A DNA stretch of 64,000 bases from Rhynchospora pubera (taxonomy: Eukaryota; Streptophyta; Magnoliopsida; Poales; Cyperaceae). The notes under the pieces were generated by a model. It did not search any database. It had not been told where the DNA came from and saw only the letters and a list, made by a program, of their open reading frames with translations. Shown piece after piece: positions 1 through 11,031 of the stretch. How positions within the stretch are numbered: position 1 is the stretch's first letter; each line of letters opens with the position of its first letter. Made by a program: the position numbers and the translations under genes. The stretch lies in NCBI GenBank assembly GCA_028095005.1, contig JAMFTS010000016.1, forward strand, positions 1 to 64,000. Reading direction: 5' to 3'.

Positions 1-501
1 TGTAACTACCAAAGAAAAGAGGCGAACCCCTGCATGGTAAAAATAACACAACTCAGAATTTGCTATCTTTTTGTATAGAGAAGAAAGGCACAATGTGATT
101 GTGAACCACAAGGAAGAGATTTCCTTTTTTTTTGGGTCATGACTCAACTACCTGGTGACAACATATCTGAAAGATTTTTAAGATAAAAGATGGGATCAAG
201 TCTCCCAACTTAAAAAAAAAGTAAATACTTCAAAAAAAAACAAGATATCTAAAAATTTGTTTTTATTTTTCTCTCTTTTAATTTCTTACACAACAATGCT
301 CGGACATGATTGGTTGACCTTTTTGGTATTATTCCACTATGCATTCAAGTAAAATGTCAATTAGCTCTGACTTGATAACAGTTTTGGGCGGAAACATAAA
401 CAAAAAGAAAGCTAGGCCTATTGATACCAGTAAAAAAAATATATATTAAAAATTTCTCTTGCCGCTTCTACTTAATGTTGCAAACTATGTTTTTTATATA
501 G
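1..501 (+). other. Intron upstream of the 5-phosphatase last exon
   Basis: AT-rich DNA with no open frame that I recognise. It ends in a pyrimidine-rich tract and the acceptor AG at 500-501, directly before the exon that starts at 502. I read it as the 3' part of the last intron of the inositol polyphosphate 5-phosphatase gene; the upstream exons are outside the window. Confidence 0.6.
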
Positions 502-772
502 GTGTGATAGAATACTATGGTATGGAAGGGGCCTCAACCAGGTATCTTATGTCAGAGGGGAGTCAAGATTTTCTGACCATAGGCCGGTGTATAGCATTTT
601 CATGGCAGATGTGGAAATAATGAGGCGCACCAGGTTAAGGAGGAATAACATGGGCTATTACAGTTCTCGAGTTGAGGTGGAAGAGCTCTTGCCATACTGG
701 CATCAGTACCCATATCAGGATCTCAAGCTGTTGGAATTACGGAGAAATTCTGGATGGCCAGCGGCCCGCTAA
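502..772 (+). CDS. Type I inositol polyphosphate 5-phosphatase, last exon (partial; C-terminus altered by retrotransposon)
   Basis: This is the last coding exon of a plant 5PTase, an enzyme that removes the 5-phosphate from inositol phosphates or phosphoinositides. It opens after the acceptor AG at 500-501 with the third base of a Trp codon. It then reads CDRILWYG, SYVRGESRFSDHRPVYSIF and, near the end, VEVEELLPY. CDRIL is most of the family's catalytic motif P(A/S)WCDR(I/V)L; SDHRPV is the other conserved C-terminal block. The native frame runs to 728 and would continue at 8014 as L-Y-S-stop (stop 8022-8024). A retrotransposon inserted at 728/729 makes the frame read into the LTR, ending at the TAA at 770-772. 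The last residues become LLELRRNSGWPAAR instead of LYS. All catalytic motifs lie upstream, so activity may survive. The 5' exons are outside the window. Family assignment is strong; the exact paralogue is unknown. Confidence 0.85.
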
Positions 773-1227
773 GGGTACCAGCGACCCGCTGGGTCGCGGA
801 ACCAGATATGCGTCTGTTCGGTTCTGTAACCGACAGAGGCTTTATATACTCAGATCTAGTGTTCTGTTACTTGGTGATTCCGTCCTCAAAGGTCCAGAAC
901 CCTAGAGAGAGATCTGAGAGAGAGAGGGAGCCTTCTCCTCCCTTGCTTGATGGATTTCCAAGCATGAATGAGAAGCACGGCATGTCGGGTACTTGGAATT
1001 GTGGATGGTGGCGCTAGGCCCTAACTTGAGGTCGTAGTGCATCGGCCGCATACGGAGAGAGACAGGGGCTGTGCGCAGTGGATGTGTGGTGGCTATGGCT
1101 TGCGGTATCGCCTACGAGATCGAAGTCTGGTATATTCGATTCTTCCGCAAACGGTAATCTAATCCCTATTAGATTTACATTATTCATGATAGGTTTGTAG
1201 TAGAGGTCCTACCTACCCAAACCTTCA
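729..1227 (+). repeat. 5' LTR of the Copia-like element
   Basis: 499 bp, TG...CA. It contains a TATA-like TTTATATA near 840 and two of the 11-bp palindromes at 760-770 and 780-790. Its first 44 bases are read in frame by the upstream 5-phosphatase exon up to a TAA at 770-772. I see no base difference from the 3' LTR. Confidence 0.95.
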
Positions 1228-1228
1228 T

Positions 1229-1241
1229 TGGTATCAGAGCC
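1229..1241 (+). other. Primer binding site (initiator tRNA-Met)
   Basis: TGGTATCAGAGCC, one base after the end of the 5' LTR, is the sequence complementary to the 3' end of plant initiator tRNA-Met and is the usual plant LTR-retrotransposon primer site. Confidence 0.93.
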
Positions 1242-1496
1242 ATTATGGCTTCCTTCCGTAGGAATGGTACCGCTAAGGTATAACCACCATTGTTGTGACT
1301 ATTTTGTCCTTATGAAACCCTAGATCCATGACTAATTGATTTTTCGCACATTTCTCTCCTTGAGAGTTGATGAGAACTGTTGCAAACCATTGTTTCATGT
1401 CTGGTTCGGGTTAGGACATGGTTACTGGTCGAGAAATTGATTCTGAGGCACTCCATCGTTGGAGATACTAGAATCAGGGTTTCAGTACGTGAAACC

Positions 1497-4400
1497 TGCG
1501 GGCCGCTGGCAGGGCTAGCGGGTCGCAGAAAATCTTTGATGACAGAAAACCAAGGGTTGTTCTGTATGGTTATCAGTCAGACCGCTGGCAGGGCCTGCGG
1601 GTCGTCTGAATAGTAACCTAAGACCAGTATTATGTTGTCTGTCAAGTCTCAGTGGGCCGCTGGAAAGCCAAGCTGGCCGCTGAGAGTCTGAGCGGATCGC
1701 TGAACGGATCTGCGGGCCGCTGAACCTGAGTTTGACAGAAACTAATATATGATGTTACAACAATGACTTGATCTGACCAACTTTGAACATACTAATATGT
1801 CCAAAATGGTGTATGAGATTATCTGGACGATAGTCTCATGGTATATACCCTTCATTAGGTGCATATTTGCATTGTGGGTGATTGATGGTATATGTGGTAC
1901 CGTCTCACCATTGTGATTGCATGGTTGGCACAATTGGGTGCTGGCTAGCACTGTGTGGTAGCACACGAAGGGTGAATTTGGTATGTAGACTATGATGTCT
2001 CATCCAATTTCTGTGTCTTGCGCCAATCGAGTCGATTGGGAGGTGGTGCACTTAGTACATGAGACAGGATTGGTGGCCCTGGTTGTCATCTTTCGGTTAT
2101 CGTTGCTAGGTTTGCATTATTTCTTGGATTGATTCAAGGGTTGTGCGGTGAGACTAACTGTGTAGTGCTAACTTAAGTGCTTGTCTCTATGTATGGCATT
2201 GGCTTACGAAAGTCATCGCTGATTATAAAAGATATTGATGAATGTGTATTGCTGGGCATTACAGTATCTCATTATCTTATAGAGAATCAGGATAGACTCG
2301 AGACCATCACATCTAATGAGAAATCCCAAAAGAAATTGTGAAAAATTAGAAACAAATTGAGTAAGGGTAGTGTAGCGGGCCGCTTGTTTTGGTAGCGGAC
2401 CGCTAGCGAGCACTGACCTGCAAAAATTCCACTCGCATTTTGTTGCTGAGTAGAATTTGTTGTTTCTTGTATTAGTTACAACTTAACTTAATCTCTAATG
2501 ATAGTATTGATAATTATTGATTATGTTAATTTGCAAGCTCAATAAATTTTTGACAAGTATAAGAAGCGCCTTTGGGGCTGCATCTTGACATGAGGTCAAA
2601 TAAATTTTGAGTTGCATAAAGAGAGTCATAAGTTGACATTTGAGCAATAAGTGTTAGAGTTAACTTGCTTGCTTTCTAATTGGTGAGAGCATGTGCAAGC
2701 AAACTTCACTGTCTTGTGTCGTTCGTTTCTTAACGAATGTTGCTCAAATTGGTCAAGCTTGATGACATAGTCAAGTAATTGTATAAATACTAAGAGATTA
2801 TTGTTGTGGACTTGATATACAAGGAGATATGTTTCTAAATTAGGATAAAGTACTAAAATTGCAAATTGTTTGAGTGTTACTACCTTGATGTTGGTGATGT
2901 AACATAGCATTTGAATTGTCATAAATATGAAGTAAAGTGATCTATATGTGAGAATCAATGCAATGGTGCAGTCCAGGGGATTGGCACATGCAGATTTGTT
3001 GTTCCTAGAGGGGGATACAAATGATTGCTCTATGATACTTTAAGACACTTCAAACCTTGACAATAACTAGTACTTGTGAAATTTTCTTTTGGTGTTGGAT
3101 TTCAGAATTGAGCATGTGAATGGTGCTGATTTTAGTACCAAAACATTATGGTTTGTGGTGCTAAGTAAGTTTTCTTTCTATGCATTTTCTTTGTGTTTTA
3201 CATAATCTCATGAGTTGTGATTATTTGGCATGCTAACTATGCAAGTTGAGGTTACATGACTGGGATTGACTTTTAGGTCATAATCGCCAATCTATTCCAA
3301 CTTGAGACATAGTAAGCAATAAGTGAGAACTTGAATACCTGTTGAAAAGTGATTCAAGTTATGGAGAATTAATATGATCAATGCACTAAGCTTTTGGTTC
3401 TTATCACATTTATGACTAGGTCCAATTCAGTCATAAAAGTGTGAAATCTCTTAAAACGAGTCGCAGTCATTTGGACTTGCTGTACGAGTTAATGAGTTGT
3501 GATAAGATTGAAATAGTTCGATGATTCACTATTTCTCACATCGAGCGACAAATTGTGTTGCATGATGATGAAAAAGTACCATTATGCATATGGTTCTTAC
3601 AAAAGCTAAGTCGCAGCTGATGTGTTCTGCAAAACTGGTTATGTATGCAGTTTGCATCGATAAATGCACATCACAAAGAGAATTTCCAATTGAGGAATTT
3701 CTGCTTGAGTGTTCAAGCGGGTCGCTGGCTGGGCTAGCGGGCCGCTTTCACTGAACAACAAGCTGATCGCTGGAACGCCATGCAGGTCGCTTGATTGTTG
3801 TGCGGACCGCTAGGTTGCTAAGCGGACCGCTTGTATTCAGTCTGTGGCAGACTGAAATCTCCAATTTTATGGTTTAAACTATGTGTTTCTAGAGATTCCT
3901 AGGAGGATTCTCATATAACCATAGGTTCAGTTGCATGTCTGATTGCACCTTCTCATAGATTTCAAGGAAATTTATTGGAGAAGAACCATAATTATGCCAT
4001 TTTGTTAAATCATTTGATTCCTTGAGGAGTGACGATTTATAAATAACTTATAGTTTCTTATGCAAGCTACTTCAGTTATTATGAACTTGATTCGGATGCT
4101 GAGGAAAAGAGGGGGAAATGAAATAGGTTCTTCCTCAACATTCTCGCATAAGTTCAATGAAGTTAAGCTTAGAAAAAGATACTATAGAGTTTAAATCTCA
4201 CTTTGAGCAATTTAGACACATATGCCCTAAATCTCACTTTGAGCAATTTAGACACATATGCCCTAATATCCGATTTTTCAAATTGAGAGTTAGGAGGAGT
4301 GTTTGCTCAAAAAGGCAATGTAGAAATAAAATTGATGTTGAGGTCAATTTAAGTTTCATTGCTAAAGGAATTTATTCGATGATGAAATATGAGATAGTGT

Positions 4401-5535
4401 AAATGAAGAAAGATTATTGCATGACTTGTATAATTTATAATATAGGGAGTACTTCAAGAGCAGTGGCTCCGGTATAGTCCGTTTGAAGTGATACACCAGA
4501 ATAGAGGGAGTCTAGTGTAAGGAAACTCTCTTATTGGAGATGAGTTTGCCTATGCCTATCTCATTCTAAGCAATAGATATGATTATGTTGAAACTATTCT
4601 AGACATATAACAGTTTTAGACAAGGATCACTTCACTGATTGAGCAGTGGAAAACTAAAAGCACAAGATGTGCATACTTAGTTGATCCATGGCTGAGAGTG
4701 CACGCTTAGCCAATTTATTAGTTGTCTAAAATATATGTTACATGGTTCAAGAATAAGTTGTCAAATAATCATTGCACATATAGTGCACTATTAGCTTGAA
4801 GAATAGATATATAACTTCTTTATCTTTGGGTGTTGAATCCCCTATGCTTAAATCTAGATAAGTCTGAAAAGAAAGATAGTAATCTGTATGATGATAGGGT
4901 TCACTTAGTACTACTAGATGTTGTGCAATGTGGCACATTGATGTTATAAAGTGTGTTTGGAGCTATTCTTAGCTGACCGCTAACTGGGCTAGCGGATTGC
5001 TGACGAAGAATGACCTGGCAGGTCGCTAGCTGGGCTAGCGGACCGCTTGGATTAGAATCTGAATAGACGACTGTCTATTTCAGATTGCTCCTTAGATATA
5101 CCCCTTATAATAACCATTCTTCTCTCTTCTACTATGAGAATAGAGAGTAGAACTAGGTTTGAGAGGGAGGCTATTCCATTGCTTGGAGCAATTGGAAGAC
5201 ACACATATTTAATTGCATTCCAAGAGTAGTACAAACAGTGAAATGAGTTCCTAAGTAAATTGAGGTTTCTTGAGAGAAGTGCTGAATGTAGCTATGCCTT
5301 CATAATTCAATGTATCTGACCAGGGGTCAAATATTATTGATGAAGAGGAAGCTCAACTGGCATCAGACTCTCAGCTGCATAATCTAAGCGGACCGCTTGC
5401 TGGGCTAGCGGATCACTTAGACTAAGATGACTTCCAATACAAGTTCTCTGTCAGTTCTGAATGCAGCGGACCGCTGGGAAGCCTAGCGGACCGCTGAGAG
5501 TTTAAGCGAGTCGCTGAACGTATCAGCGGACCGTT
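1497..5535. repeat. Dispersed arrays of palindrome AGCGGNCCGCT with exact 20-bp spacing
   Basis: Intact or slightly decayed copies of the 11-mer AGCGGNCCGCT start at 1497/1517, 1576/1596, 1651/1671/1691/1711, 2374/2394, 3716/3736, 3761/3781/3801/3821, 4971/4991, 5017/5037, 5387/5407 and 5465/5485/5505/5525; each LTR has one more pair (760/780; 7541/7561). Within every group the start-to-start distance is 20 bp. In most pairs the 9-bp linker resembles GGCTGGGCT. The quartets at 1651 and 5465 share linkers unit by unit, so they are copies of one cassette. Function unknown: binding-site array, methylation target, or decayed 20-bp minisatellite. Confidence 0.88.
4192..4263 (+). repeat. 36-bp perfect tandem duplication
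   Basis: A segment beginning AAATCTCACTTTGAGC is present twice in tandem inside the retrotransposon. Likely replication slippage; no function visible. Confidence 0.85.
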
Positions 5536-7499
5536 GGAACTGAGTCAGACTTGTAAGAAGTTACAAAACCTTATTTGTAATGTGTTGATTAACCATTACA
5601 GTTATCTCCTAGTTGGTTGCATGGTGCAACAGGACTAGTTCAAGCAGCAGGAGAGGCTTGCTTGGTTTCTATGCATGTGGCAATTGAAATGAGATATTAT
5701 GACTCATGAGCTTCTATATTGAGTTAGGAGCATAGTAGACTAGTGCATGAGGCACATTCTACTTGTAACCCTATTGCAGATTATAAAATTAGGTCACTCT
5801 AGCAAGGCTATGAGTTTGACATATGTTATAAGCCAATTCCAATACCTATTTGCAAATGCATATAGAGTTTGATATATCTGAAAGAAAGTATGATAAATAA
5901 CATGCCAAGTATACTTTGATGATAAAGTTTGCTTGATTACAACTGTTTCTCATGAAACAAATTATTTGCTCTCTCATTTGGGAGATTGAGTAAATATGAT
6001 ACTCTCTCATTGTGGAGATTGAGTTTTGACTATCTTATAGAGGAGATGGAGTCAAAAGCATGTTTTGATTTTCATACTAGCTCTCTCATTTGTGAGATAG
6101 AGCACATTGACATAACTGATGCTTATGTCAAGAGGGAGTTTGGTTGAGATAGTCCTTGAAACAATTGGTAGTTGTTGTGACTTCAGGGAGGTCGATAACA
6201 ACTCATTGTTTATGTATAGCTCTAGTAGCATACTGTGGGGTAATGGACTAAACCAAACAGATTCAGATATATGGAGACACGATAGCACTGAGGGAGTTGA
6301 TCTGATATTGAGTGGATTCCTATATGGAACAGTTCATAACACCCTAATGATCTGTTTCAGGATACTCAAAATTCTCTGATAGTTCAGAGAGATGTCAAAT
6401 GAATTATTTCATTTGGAGATGGTCTATATGACAATCAGATCCTCATAGTTATATGTACTTGAACTTGGATAGTGAACATTGAGTTTATTATTAATCAAGT
6501 ACATGTTAGCACTTATGGTAGTGTGTCATTGAACTTTAGATTGTCTCGCTCACACGAGCAATCGCCTCTAATGCCTGGGGCATGTAGAGATGAGACTAGG
6601 TTGAGCTATGTGCGCTTAGTCAGGGACTAAGGAGCCATCTGGGATGGACGAAGCTCATTGTCGCTTTAGTCTGGGACTGAAATGAGGCTTGTCTTCTTTT
6701 AGGCGATCCGATATGATTGTGCCCCAAACAATCACGTAGTTCAATAAAAGCCGAGGTGAGAATCTCCTTAGAACTCGGGGAGTGTCTAAGTGGAGAATCT
6801 CAGGATTAGTTGCAATAAGAAGTGGTCTAGACCATAGATACTTGATTTGCAAACTGAATCTAGACTCGTACAATGAATGTGAACACACGTCTGTTTAGCA
6901 GATAATTCATTGTAACATGTGCTCATACCACATGTGCTTGGCGACTTATGGAAGTGGGTTGAGTGGTTCCAGGACCAAGACCGTATGACTCCCCATGTGT
7001 GAGTTCCATGATTACGTACCCTTTGACTTTTGACTATGTCATGAAAAATGGGGTCAGGGCTGCTACTTTGGTGTGTACCCTATGGTGATGTATATTCCGC
7101 CTGTCGGGGCATTGCTGGGCAAGCGACTGATTTCGTTTTGAGTCTCATGAGTCGAAAGGAAGATTCAATTCATCATGCACAAACGATAGATCTGTTGGTG
7201 TTCAGAGCTCACCAAACTCGTCATATGGACTGAGGTTGGGAACATACAGCAGACTAAGACTGAGACGGAAAAGACATGTATTATTGAGCGGTCAATAATG
7301 TCTGATCTAGTGCGGATTTGAATGTTTCTAAGGTACTAGTGTACACATTTATATAACTGTTTTTATAAAAGGGTAGATGCTCTCTCGCTGGCTTTGAATT
7401 TATTCAAAGTGAGGCTTTTGAGCTCCCGCATGGACAGGTGTATGCGCTGGTCGCACGTTCCATTTGCCGTATGAGTGACATGTTGTGTGAAACTTCTCC

Positions 7500-7509
7500 G
7501 AGAGGGAGA
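7500..7509 (+). other. Polypurine tract of the retrotransposon
   Basis: GAGAGGGAGA lies directly before the TG of the 3' LTR, the position of the plus-strand primer in LTR retrotransposons. Confidence 0.85.
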
Positions 7510-8008
7510 TGTTGGAATTACGGAGAAATTCTGGATGGCCAGCGGCCCGCTAAGGGTACCAGCGACCCGCTGGGTCGCGGAACCAGATATGCGTCTGTTC
7601 GGTTCTGTAACCGACAGAGGCTTTATATACTCAGATCTAGTGTTCTGTTACTTGGTGATTCCGTCCTCAAAGGTCCAGAACCCTAGAGAGAGATCTGAGA
7701 GAGAGAGGGAGCCTTCTCCTCCCTTGCTTGATGGATTTCCAAGCATGAATGAGAAGCACGGCATGTCGGGTACTTGGAATTGTGGATGGTGGCGCTAGGC
7801 CCTAACTTGAGGTCGTAGTGCATCGGCCGCATACGGAGAGAGACAGGGGCTGTGCGCAGTGGATGTGTGGTGGCTATGGCTTGCGGTATCGCCTACGAGA
7901 TCGAAGTCTGGTATATTCGATTCTTCCGCAAACGGTAATCTAATCCCTATTAGATTTACATTATTCATGATAGGTTTGTAGTAGAGGTCCTACCTACCCA
8001 AACCTTCA
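7510..8008 (+). repeat. 3' LTR of the Copia-like element
   Basis: 499 bp, same length and, by eye, same sequence as 729-1227. It is followed immediately by the target duplication CAAGC at 8009-8013. Host transcripts entering the element could be polyadenylated in either LTR. Confidence 0.95.
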
Positions 8009-8110
8009 CAAGCTATATAGTTGAAGAACTATATTGTTATTGTAAGGTAAAACATGTTCAAGTAAAAAAAATATTCTGTTTTTAGCTATCCTAGATGATG
8101 GCTGTTCCAT
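8009..8110 (+). other. Displaced end of the 5-phosphatase gene: last codons and 3' UTR
   Basis: 8009-8013 is the second copy of the target duplication. Joining base 728 to 8014 restores CTA TAT AGT TGA, that is L-Y-S-stop with the stop at 8022-8024. The following AT-rich sequence is presumed native 3' untranslated region; its end is not defined. This is the sequence-level proof of where the gene was cut. Confidence 0.8.
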
Positions 8111-9403
8111 TTTTTACCATGAACTGTGGGTGGTAGGTTAATCAGTCAATAATTAATCTTATTTTTGTTTTTTCTCAATGCAATTTTTTTGGGCGAGAAG
8201 GGAATTCCTGGATATGAACCCAGCATTTGTACATCATTGCAGGGTGTTAACTGCAAATTTTTGTTTGTCATTTGCAAATTAGATTAATTTTGGGTTAATT
8301 TGCAAAGTTTATATTATAGCATTTATTTTCTTTCTGCGTTCATCTATTTTAAATTGTAATTTGTTTAAAATGATTATTCTTTTATTGATTGTCTGTAGCA
8401 GATACAAATATTACTGTGCTGTGAGAGCAGAAGCATCCAAGACTAACCATAAGGTTAACAGTCCTACTTGGCAATTTCTTTCGTACTCTTTGATTTTGCA
8501 TTTTTGTTTACTGCTAGAGTTGTTGATTATCATTTTTTTTTATTACAGGATAAGGGATGAAATTTTGCTACTAACCAATATGTGTGTGTCAAGCCAAGGA
8601 CAAGTTATGTGCATAATTATACTATTATTTGCTAAACATACAACCCGCCACTCCCGGATTTTATATTGTTACTTTTATTCTTTTTCAAGCTTATGCGGCA
8701 GATGATGTGATTTCTTTAACAAACATATTTAGAAAAAGTTTTGGTCATGTGAGAGAAAAGGATGTACGAGAAAGTTTGTAATCATATGTACAGTACTTTT
8801 TCTGTTATTATACAGCTTTAGAAAAAGTGGTGGGTTTTGAATCAAGAAAAAAAGTTAAGTGGTGGGCACCTTCACTCTCTATTTATTTAGTTGCTACTGT
8901 TTAGCGTGAACGTGATTTTCAGTTGGTTTGATTTCTGGTACTTTAGGAGTTTAGGTCAGTTTGATAGTTATACAAAAGAAGTTTAAACGGAAAAACTGTG
9001 ATGCCAAACTTTCAACATTATTTCCCTTGTTAACCTGTGTAGGTGGGAAAGAAAGATTGGTTGCTGGTTAGGCAAGAAAAGTTGTGTACATTTTAAGAAA
9101 CTAGTAAAAGATGTCCTCAATACGTGGGCAAAAAAATAAAATAAAATGTTGTTATTATTTTTTGTTATATATAAAATGTTACATGTTAGTCAATAAAGAT
9201 ATTGTAAAATCAATAATTTAGTCTTTTCTTTTAAATAAATAACTAATTTGGTAGTAACTTAATTTTTGTAAGAAAAGTCTAATCTTGATCTAGACCATTG
9301 ATCAAATTAAATTACACAAATCAATGGTTCATAATTGATATAAGAATTGTTTACACCTTTTTATATGATAATTTTACTCCTTTTATATGGGTGCTTTATA
9401 AGT
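8111..9403. other. Intergenic, no supported gene
   Basis: AT-rich, probably downstream flank of the 5-phosphatase gene. The only frame above 100 codons (about 8361-8705) starts with TTG and resembles no family I know. Nothing else supported. Confidence 0.5.
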
Positions 9404-9411
9404 AGTATAGA

Positions 9412-10813
9412 CAGTGACGGATTTAAGTGGAAGATAGGGGTGTCAATGTCACCCCTATTTTTTAAAAAAATATTGTTACATATGAATATTTGTAATTATA
9501 AAATTTAAATTTGTTATATGCACCATATATTTGAACCCCATAAAATTTTAGGTGAGTTTTCATTGGTGAACCCCATACTTATTTTATACAATTTTCTTTT
9601 GTGAGGTCTTATTTGGTAGATGACAATTTATATTTGTAAAGCAATATTACCATAAACAATAAAACAATTCATTTGAATAACCGAGAATAGATTGCTCTTT
9701 TCAAATTTCAGTTTTGGTTTGTCATTTGTGGACCTTCAATTTATTAATTAGGTCCAAAATAGTTAAAAATGAATGGCCCATAGCCCAGCCAAGCAAAGCA
9801 ACGACATGGAATTGGAAAAGAAAACAAATTAGGGAAATTCTCAAAAGAAGAAAAAAAAAAGTTTACATCCTACGTAAGTGCGTACCTTTCCACCTCTTTT
9901 CCCTGTTCGGCTTTTGCCTCTTCCCCAATTTCACTTTACAAACTAAATTCAAAACTAGATAATCACAATCGGTTTTGTCCTCTTGGTGACCTGCGAGAAC
10001 GATCAGGAAAAAACCATCTTTAGAAGCTGTTTTGTAAGAACAATCAGAGATAACGGTACCGCTGCTTAAAATTGGCCCTTTTATTTATCAAATCAATATT
10101 TTTTTTTTGGTTTATGGAATTCCTAAAGTCAGATTAGAAAGTCAAATTCGGATTTAAAATAAGTCTGAAACATATTCAAGTTCGGATTTAAATCAGGAGT
10201 GATCAATTCATCGTCATCAATTTATCAGGAGTGATCAATTTATCGTGTAGAGGTTTTTTTTGCAATTATAGACGTACAATTACAAGAGCTTAACAATAGG
10301 TTTGATGAAATAAATTCAGAATTGCTTTTTTGTGTGTCTTGCTTAAATCCAAGAGACTCATTTTGATCATTCAATACAGAAAAGTTAGTCAAATTGGCTT
10401 CTTTTATCCTTGTGAGTTCTCTCATCCAAGTCTTTTAGCTCTTCCAAATCAACTAGAAAATTACATTACCGATGTGCGTACAATGAATGAGTTCTCTAAC
10501 TTGAATGGACTCGGTCATTTAGATAGTGTAATGATTGAGACCGACAAGTATAGAGTGCATTCACTAGTTTATTTGTTGTTTAAGTTAGCTTTAATTTTTA
10601 CCGGTTGCAACAGCATTAATTTTACCGGTTGTCGCGATTTCTAGTGGATTTTTAATACCGGCTTTTTTGTACCAATTTTTAATTATCTTTAACACCCCTG
10701 TTATTAGTACTGCTTGACAACCGATACTAAAAATCTATATATAACCGGTATTAATAACAAAAAATGGCATAGTGTGATGAACCCCCTTGAAAAATTTTCT
10801 GGCTCCATCCCTA
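9412..10813. mobile_element. Probable non-autonomous hAT element, 1.4 kb
   Basis: The left end CAGTGACGGAT and the right end, read inverted as TAGGGATGGAGCCAG, resemble the imperfect termini of a common plant hAT family (CAGTGGCGGAGCCAG type). The 8-bp sequence AGTATAGA flanks it at 9404-9411 and 10814-10821. Both subterminal regions contain a G/C run of the AGGGG/CCCCT type. No transposase frame. The right flank is a TAGATA-rich simple repeat, so the target duplication is less decisive than for other elements here. Confidence 0.5.
10598..10774. mobile_element. CACTA transposon terminus (fragment)
   Basis: Several ACCGGT-containing subterminal repeats, in the same style as the CACTA element at 54686-56599, lead into GGCATAGTG at 10766-10774. 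That is the inverted form of a CACTATGCC terminus. I did not find the other end, so this is a truncated copy nested in the hAT element. Confidence 0.55.
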
Positions 10814-10861
10814 AGTATAGATATAGATAGATATAGAAGTATAGTTATAGATATAGATATA

Positions 10862-11031
10862 GGTTCCGTTTGGATGCGTTGAGAATAAGGTAGAAAGAAG
10901 GAAGAAGGGAAGAAATTTATTGGGAAGTGTGTAACTTTTGTGAAGAGTTTGGATGGTTAGAAATAAATTTATTGATAAAAAGTGATTATTCCTTATTCCT
11001 TATTTCGGGAAGAAGCCATCCAAACGGAGCC
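10862..11031. mobile_element. Small MITE, 170 bp
   Basis: Inverted ends GGTTCCGTTTGGATG at 10862-10876 and CATCCAAACGGAGCC at 11017-11031 enclose about 140 bp with no frame. A possible 3-bp duplication ATA lies on each side, but the left flank is an ATA-rich simple repeat, so superfamily placement is uncertain. Confidence 0.55.

Larger units (their letters stand above)
729..8008 (+). mobile_element. Non-autonomous LTR retrotransposon, Copia-like, 7,280 bp, complete and young
   Basis: Two direct 499-bp LTRs (729-1227 and 7510-8008) begin TG and end CA, and I found no mismatch between them. The whole is flanked by the 5-bp duplication CAAGC (724-728 and 8009-8013). A primer binding site for initiator tRNA-Met starts two bases after the 5' LTR, and a polypurine tract abuts the 3' LTR. 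The internal 6.28 kb has no gag, protease, integrase, reverse transcriptase or RNase H frame; the longest open frames are about 110 codons and look random. The PBS and the GGGAGATGTTGGAA junction resemble Ty1/Copia elements, so mobilisation in trans by an autonomous Copia partner is inferred. The interior carries unusual 20-bp-phased palindrome arrays, listed separately. Identical LTRs imply recent insertion. Confidence 0.93.

Noticed and set aside
587..772. Short frames in the LTR (672-905, 754-1017, 7438-7798) as small genes
   Set aside because: They are LTR sequence repeated at both ends of the element; only the frame that continues the 5-phosphatase exon is meaningful.
1497..5535. Palindrome arrays as coding tandem repeats
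   Set aside because: The 20-bp period is not a multiple of three and no frame stays open across groups.
8361..8705. 114-codon open frame downstream of the retrotransposon
   Set aside because: Starts with TTG, is hydrophobic through AT bias and resembles no family.
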